Made by a program: the position numbers and the translations under genes. A DNA stretch of 37,963 nucleotides from Bacillota bacterium (lineage in GTDB: Bacteria; Bacillota; Clostridia; Christensenellales; SZUA-584): NCBI GenBank assembly GCA_023396555.1, contig JAEWWC010000204.1, forward strand, positions 1-37,963, read 5' to 3'. Below are positions 33,370-37,963 of the stretch, one piece after another; within the stretch, counting starts at the first letter, position 1; every line of letters starts with the position of its first letter. The notes beneath the pieces are model-generated. The model made no database searches. It saw only the letters and a list, made by a program, of their open reading frames with translations, and was not told where the DNA came from.

Positions 33370-34053
33370 ATGGACGTGTTTAGAGCGTTGTTTTATCAGC
33401 ATAAGGGAGGCAGAGGCGTTACGGCCCCGCCTCCGGCAAAAGGAATAAAGAGATTGGCATTCTTGTACTATACTCATTTCTGGAGACTGATTGGCCTGAA
33501 CCTGTTATTTATTCTGTTTTGCTTGCCTGTTGTCACAGCTCCGCCGTCCCTAGCGGCTTTGAACAAAGTGCTTCTTAACCTGGTAAGGGAAGGAAACGCG
33601 TTTTTTATAAAAGACTTTTTCGACGAATTTAAGAATAGCTTTATAAAAAGCTGGGTCGCTTTTTTGCCATGCCTGGCACTTCTCGGGATTGCCATTTTTG
33701 GATATTCGCTCATCAGCGATGTTTACATGAGCCTGCCGTACATCGTCGCGTTTGTCATGGTTTTCAGCATCGTATATTGCCAGTCGAGCTACTGTTTCAC
33801 CATGATCGCCCTTATCAATTTGCCGCTGGGCAGGATAATAAAGAATTCGTTTATCATGGTGCTGGTTGAGATGAAGCGCAATATCTTTATTCTGATGACA
33901 GTACCGGTTCTGATTCTAAGTGCAATTTATTATATCTATTCGATTCCATTTACGTTGCTGTTCGCATTCTCTTTTGTAGGCATTATCAATGTGATGGTTG
34001 CAAATGACGCAATTGAGGAACGCGTAATCCAGCCAAATTTTAATGAGAGGTAA
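33370..34053 (+). CDS. YesL-like membrane protein (DUF624)
   Basis: A 227-residue protein with about five hydrophobic segments and the N-terminal block LAFLYYTHFWRLIGLNLLFILFCLPVVTAPPSLAAL, typical of DUF624/YesL. Members are common in rhamnogalacturonan- and other oligosaccharide-uptake loci beside YesM/YesN pairs and CUT1 transporters. Their function is not known; a helper role in transport or sensing is inferred. GGAGAGG precedes the ATG, and it lies between the permeases and the ATPase in the operon. Confidence 0.82.
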   Translation: MDVFRALFYQHKGGRGVTAPPPAKGIKRLAFLYYTHFWRLIGLNLLFILFCLPVVTAPPSLAALNKVLLNLVREGNAFFIKDFFDEFKNSFIKSWVAFLPCLALLGIAIFGYSLISDVYMSLPYIVAFVMVFSIVYCQSSYCFTMIALINLPLGRIIKNSFIMVLVEMKRNIFILMTVPVLILSAIYYIYSIPFTLLFAFSFVGIINVMVANDAIEERVIQPNFNER

Positions 34054-34059
34054 AACGGG

Positions 34060-35178
34060 ATGGCTAGTTTATCACTGAAGAACATTAAAAAGGTTTATAC
34101 AAAGGACATTATCGCGGTTCAGGATTTTAATCTGGAGATAGAGGATAAAGAGTTTGTGGTGTTTGTTGGACCGTCCGGCTGTGGCAAATCCACAACGCTT
34201 CGCATGATCGCCGGTCTGGAAGAGATTTCGGGCGGAGAGTTGTTTATCGGCGGTAAAAAGATGAATGATGTCATGCCAAAGGAAAGAGACATTGCGATGG
34301 TATTTCAAAACTATGCACTGTATCCGCATATGACGGTATTTGAGAATATGGCTTTTGCGTTGAAGCTCAGGAAGGTGTCGAAAGCGGAAATCAAACAAAG
34401 GGTTCATCAGGCGGCTGAAATACTGAAGATAACTGAGCTGCTGCAGCGTAAGCCCAAGGCATTGTCTGGCGGCCAAAGGCAGAGGGTAGCCATTGGCCGC
34501 GCGATCGTCCGCAACCCCCAGGTTTTCTTAATGGACGAACCGCTTTCCAACCTGGATGCGAAACTGCGCAACCAGATGCGCACCGAGCTGATGCTGTTGA
34601 GAAAGCGCATTGATACCACTTTTATTTACGTAACGCATGACCAGACGGAGGCCATGACGCTGGGAGACCGTATCGTGGTCATGAAAGACGGCTACATTCA
34701 GCAGATTGGCACTCCCAAGGAAGTGTTTTTGCACCCGAACAACATGTTTGTCGCTGGATTTATCGGTACTCCCCAGATGAACTTTTTTGACGCGGCGCTG
34801 GTTCGCGGAAAGGATGGTTTTTCTGTTGAGATATGCGGCAACAGAATACTGCTGCCGGACGCAAAGCAAGAGATGCTGAAAGAAAAGGACATTCAGGAGC
34901 AAGGAATCGTGGCGGGCATTCGGCCCGAGGATATTTTTATTGTCGATGAGCAAAGGCCGTATGATTATCGGGCTCATGTTCTGCTCACGGAAATGATGGG
35001 TAATGAGGTTTTTATACACGCGAACATTGACTCGAATGTTGTAATTATCAGGATGGCTGCGTTTGCGCTGGATGGCACGAATATGGATTATGTCAGGAAG
35101 AATATAGAAGTGAGCGTCAGCTTTAATAGAGATAGAATCCATTTATTTGATAAAGAAACAGAATGCGCTCTGGTGTGA
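34060..35178 (+). CDS. Sugar ABC transporter ATPase, MsmX/UgpC/MalK type
   Basis: A 372-residue nucleotide-binding subunit. Walker A GPSGCGKST is at 37-45, Q-loop Q83, signature LSGGQ at 135-139, Walker B ending in D159-E160, and the switch H193 in YVTHDQTEA. The C-terminal part (about 240-372) is the OB-fold/TOBE domain of the MalK class, with GIRPEDI. Many Firmicutes share one MsmX-type ATPase among several sugar transporters; here the ATPase is encoded with its permeases, so the transporter is self-contained. It starts six bases after the YesL-like gene stop. Confidence 0.94.
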   Translation: MASLSLKNIKKVYTKDIIAVQDFNLEIEDKEFVVFVGPSGCGKSTTLRMIAGLEEISGGELFIGGKKMNDVMPKERDIAMVFQNYALYPHMTVFENMAFALKLRKVSKAEIKQRVHQAAEILKITELLQRKPKALSGGQRQRVAIGRAIVRNPQVFLMDEPLSNLDAKLRNQMRTELMLLRKRIDTTFIYVTHDQTEAMTLGDRIVVMKDGYIQQIGTPKEVFLHPNNMFVAGFIGTPQMNFFDAALVRGKDGFSVEICGNRILLPDAKQEMLKEKDIQEQGIVAGIRPEDIFIVDEQRPYDYRAHVLLTEMMGNEVFIHANIDSNVVIIRMAAFALDGTNMDYVRKNIEVSVSFNRDRIHLFDKETECALV

Positions 35179-35187
35179 GGAGATAAG

Positions 35188-37533
35188 ATGATTATTAATG
35201 TCGGCGAGTATACGCTGTATTTCCAGCACGTTAAAATGAACATTTTGCGGTGTACGCTGACCCGGGGAGGAGACATAAAAAATGAATCGTGGCTCATACA
35301 GCGGAAGATATTTGGCCAGTTACATGCCAGCGACGATCCCCAAAGTATCCTTCCGGTTTTTGAGGATGAGGATATCGTCTTCAAGTATCAAAAAAAACAG
35401 CTGCTGAGAATGACCGGTTACAGTCTGACGGAGATTGATGTAGTCAAGTACTCAACTCTGGGCGAAGAGCCGCATATCGAAGTGGTCAAAACGGTGGACG
35501 GGCAGCGGACACAGATAGGGAATTTGCGTTCGTACACAGACCGAAAAGCTTATGCCGGAAAGGTAACATTCAGCATATCGAAAGATACAGGCATATTTGG
35601 TTTGGGACAGGACGAGGATGGAATATATAACAAATGGGGGACCAAGCAGTACCTATATCAGCACAATATGCGTATTCCGATGCCGTTTATGGTCACGGAT
35701 AAGGGATACGGCATTCTGTTCGATTGCCCGTCGCTAATGATATTTGACGATACGGGTAAGGGCACGGATATTTATCTGGATACGGTGGATCAGATAGACT
35801 TTTATCTGATAACCGGCAGCATGGACACAGTAATATCTGAATACCGGTATCTGACCGGGAGGGCTGAGCTGCTGCCGAAATGGGCGTTTGGTTATTTGCA
35901 GTCGCAGGAAAGATATCAGACACAGTTCGAGATGGTGGATGTCGTCAGCAGATACCGTGAAGCGGGAGTGCCGCTGGATTGCATCGTACAGGACTGGAAA
36001 ACTTGGGAGGGCGATCTTTGGGGGCAAAAAACCGTGGACAAAACCAGATACCCCGACTTGAGCGAGATGAACCGCGCACTTCACGACACAAATGTCCATA
36101 CTATGGTTTCTATTTGGCCTAACATGGCGGCAGGCGGCGCAGACCATGCCGAACTGGCGCGGGCGGGATATCTGCTGGGGGACTATTCCACCTATGATGC
36201 GTTTAATGAAAAGGCTAGAGAAATGTACTGGGAGCAGGCGGATAAAGAGCTCTTTTCGGGCGGATTTGATTCCTGGTGGTGTGACTCAACGGAACCCTTC
36301 ACTGCCCCTGATTGGTGCGGTGAGGTGCTTTTGCCCGAAGAACAACGATATGAACTGGTGGGGGGCGAACATAAGAAGTATCTTGATCCCGCCGTCGCCA
36401 ATGTTTACGCTGTTCAGCATGCAAAAGGGATATATGAAAACCAGCGCAAAAAGCTGCCGAATAGAAGAGTATTCAATTTGACTCGTTCAGGCTATCCAGG
36501 CATACAAAAGTATGCTGCGGCGCTCTGGGCGGGCGATACAAGCGCGAAGTGGAGCGAACTCAGAAAGGAGATCGCAAAAGGCCTGAACATGTGCATGAGC
36601 GGAATCCCGTTCTGGACAGTGGACATTGGGGCGTTCTTTGTAGGCGGTACGACCTGCTGGCGCAAATGGTGCGGCGACGTGTACGCTAAGCCTGTCTGGT
36701 TTTGGAATGGGGATTATGATGAAGGGGCGGACAGCCCGGCTTACCGGGAACTTTATACCCGCTGGCTGCAGTTTGGCGTATTTCTGCCGCTTTTCCGCTC
36801 GCACGGAACCGATACGCGACGCGAGATATGGAATTTCGGCAAACCGGGCGAAATGTTCTACGACTCCATCGAAAAGTTTATTAAGCTCAGATACAGGCTC
36901 ATGCCATACATTTACTCTATGGCCATGCGAGTGGCACTAAACGATTATACGATGATGAGGAGCCTTATATTTGATTTTTCGAATGACGAAATGGTTAGAG
37001 AAATTGACGATCAATTTATGTTCGGTGATGCGTTGATGGTGTGTCCGGTCACACGGCCAATGTATTATGACCGCGAGAGCGCCATTGAAGGAGAAAAGAC
37101 TAAGACCTGTTATTTGCCTAAGGGTACTGATTGGTATGATTTCTGGACAAATGAATTCTACAAAGGTGGGCAGACTGTGACGGTAAATGCCGATATCGAT
37201 ACGATACCCATATTTGTGAAAGCGGGCAGTATTGTGTTTATGCAACAACCAACTTGCTATGCAATGGAGGATGCGAGAGAGCTGGAGGTATGGATATACG
37301 AGGGCGCTGATGCTGCGGGGGCATACTATAATGACGATGGCATTAGCGATGATTATAAACACGGAAAATTCGAATTATTGCAGTTTAAATGGCAGGACCA
37401 GCATAGAATAATTAAAATATCTGAGGGCAACAAGTTTCGATCCACACCGCTCAAAGTGGTGATAAATGTACTTGGCATTAAGAAAAGAGTATATTTTGAT
37501 GGGGACGAATGCACAATCAGTGTCTTTGAATAA
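35188..37533 (+). CDS. GH31 glycoside hydrolase, probable alpha-xylosidase
   Basis: A 781-residue cytoplasmic enzyme. An N-terminal beta-sandwich (about 1-225) leads into the GH31 barrel: WAFGYLQSQERY at 232-243, VQDWKTWEGD at 267-276, the nucleophile D366 in FDSWWCDSTEPF, the likely acid/base D450 in LWAGDTSAKW, SGIPFWTVDIGAFF at 471-484, and the substrate contact RSHGTD at 537-542. A C-terminal beta region follows from about 600. GH31 covers alpha-glucosidases and alpha-xylosidases; CVQDW-type, WAGDTSA and RSHGTDTRREIW blocks and the GH95 neighbour favour alpha-xylosidase acting on xyloglucan fragments. GAGGAGA precedes the ATG. It is the last gene of the operon. Confidence 0.88.
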   Translation: MIINVGEYTLYFQHVKMNILRCTLTRGGDIKNESWLIQRKIFGQLHASDDPQSILPVFEDEDIVFKYQKKQLLRMTGYSLTEIDVVKYSTLGEEPHIEVVKTVDGQRTQIGNLRSYTDRKAYAGKVTFSISKDTGIFGLGQDEDGIYNKWGTKQYLYQHNMRIPMPFMVTDKGYGILFDCPSLMIFDDTGKGTDIYLDTVDQIDFYLITGSMDTVISEYRYLTGRAELLPKWAFGYLQSQERYQTQFEMVDVVSRYREAGVPLDCIVQDWKTWEGDLWGQKTVDKTRYPDLSEMNRALHDTNVHTMVSIWPNMAAGGADHAELARAGYLLGDYSTYDAFNEKAREMYWEQADKELFSGGFDSWWCDSTEPFTAPDWCGEVLLPEEQRYELVGGEHKKYLDPAVANVYAVQHAKGIYENQRKKLPNRRVFNLTRSGYPGIQKYAAALWAGDTSAKWSELRKEIAKGLNMCMSGIPFWTVDIGAFFVGGTTCWRKWCGDVYAKPVWFWNGDYDEGADSPAYRELYTRWLQFGVFLPLFRSHGTDTRREIWNFGKPGEMFYDSIEKFIKLRYRLMPYIYSMAMRVALNDYTMMRSLIFDFSNDEMVREIDDQFMFGDALMVCPVTRPMYYDRESAIEGEKTKTCYLPKGTDWYDFWTNEFYKGGQTVTVNADIDTIPIFVKAGSIVFMQQPTCYAMEDARELEVWIYEGADAAGAYYNDDGISDDYKHGKFELLQFKWQDQHRIIKISEGNKFRSTPLKVVINVLGIKKRVYFDGDECTISVFE

Positions 37534-37655
37534 CAAGTGTATAGCGGAACAAGAAGTGAAAAAGGATGTTGTCATAGCGGGTGAAGAGATGGCTAACATT
37601 GATAATAGAATCGGATTTTGCATGTGCCAGCAACACAGCAAATATATCCCGGAAC
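37534..37655 (+). other. Non-coding stretch after the GH31 gene
   Basis: A short out-of-frame ORF starts inside the GH31 gene and crosses this stretch, but it has no ribosome binding site and no recognisable content. I see nothing else before the terminator. Confidence 0.4.
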
Positions 37656-37693
37656 AATCAAAAGCGCAACAATAATTGCGCTTTTGATTTATG
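37656..37693 (+). terminator. Terminator after GH31, probably bidirectional
   Basis: A perfect 14-bp stem (AATCAAAAGCGCAA with TTGCGCTTTTGATT) has a 6-base loop. A/T-rich ends allow it to serve the converging - strand gene too. Confidence 0.9.
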
Positions 37694-37714
37694 GAAAATA
37701 ATAAGTATCTTCGG

Positions 37715-37963
37715 CTACATGAGTGAAACGAGATCTTTGTGCAGCTCAAAGATGGCATCCTCAATTGAAACGCTTTTTTCAAGGATTAGCATAATATACT
37801 TGTATATTAAAGACTCAATTCGAGTGATTGCAAAATCAGTGTTCCGTCCGATTTCTTTAAGGATTTCCGCTGTAGATTTCCCGGATATGATTTGTATATT
37901 AATGGGAGCCATGGATAATGGTTTGCCAGTTCGTCGTTTGTATATACGTTTTTTAAAGGTGAT
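37715..37963 (-). CDS. Unknown protein, 3' part only (5' end outside window)
   Basis: The - strand frame is open from the right edge (83 codons) to the stop at 37715. It reads TFKKRIYKRRTGKP, then MAPINIQIISGKSTAEILKE and a helical end with TRIESLIYKYIMLILEK and SIEDAIFELHKDLVSLM. The Met at 37912 could be a start, giving 65 residues, but the open frame upstream and lack of a clear ribosome binding site suggest a longer protein. No family is recognised. Confidence 0.45.
   Translation of the reverse strand: MTFKKRIYKRRTGKPLSMAPINIQIISGKSTAEILKEIGRNTDFAITRIESLIYKYIMLILEKSVSIEDAIFELHKDLVSLM

Noticed and set aside
37466..37675. Small 69-codon ORF overlapping the GH31 3' end
   Set aside because: No ribosome binding site, starts inside GH31 in another frame and ends in the terminator stem.

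Overview
The window looks like a chromosomal segment of a moderately GC-rich, probably spore-forming Firmicute, most likely class Clostridia. The reasons are a BclA-type collagen-like surface protein, CgeB-type glycosyltransferases, strong GGAGG ribosome binding sites, sigma-A promoters close to consensus, a YesM/YesN-type two-component pair, a YesL-type protein and CCA-encoding tRNA genes. The species cannot be named from the sequence.

Left part (1-9450, all + strand): the 3' end of a Gly-X-Y collagen-like protein and its terminator are followed by two tandem, homologous GT2/TPR glycosyltransferases, a CgeB-like glycosyltransferase, a three-gene set for UDP-N-acetyl-L-fucosamine (capE/capF/capG, also called fnlABC or wbjBCD), another GT-A-like transferase and a second CgeB-like protein. 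This reads as a surface-glycan locus, plausibly one that decorates the adjacent collagen-like protein. A frameshifted metallo-beta-lactamase-fold gene and a divergent isochorismatase-family hydrolase follow.

Middle part (11047-18640): a 7.4-kb islet lies between an intact tRNA-Pro(CGG) gene and a 46-bp copy of that tRNA's 3' part. The islet encodes a 1338-aa polymorphic-toxin-like protein with a C-terminal HNH/Endonuclease VII-like HH domain, a tightly coupled putative immunity gene, a decayed orphan toxin module with an Ntox15-type tip (HxxD), an intact Tdi1-like (GAD-like/DUF1851) immunity gene for that tip, and a third shorter remnant. No integrase is visible. tRNA-Thr(CGT) lies beside tRNA-Pro.

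Housekeeping part (18800-24511, + strand): a candidate leader or small RNA, an S41 (CtpA/B) protease, trxB, glmM and glmS. After glmS comes about 470 bp of gene debris containing a perfect 16-bp inverted repeat.

Right part (24982-37533): a complete carbohydrate-utilisation locus. A YesN-like response regulator and YesM-like histidine kinase (- strand) diverge from a lipoprotein sugar-binding protein, a GH95 alpha-L-fucosidase, two MalF/MalG-type permeases, a YesL-like protein, a dedicated MsmX/UgpC-type ATPase and a GH31 enzyme resembling alpha-xylosidases. GH95 plus GH31 suggests fucosylated xyloglucan oligosaccharides as substrate. The binding-protein promoter and the permease promoter share an unusual upstream module with identical spacing, a good candidate for the response-regulator target. 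A partial unknown gene (- strand) runs off the right edge.
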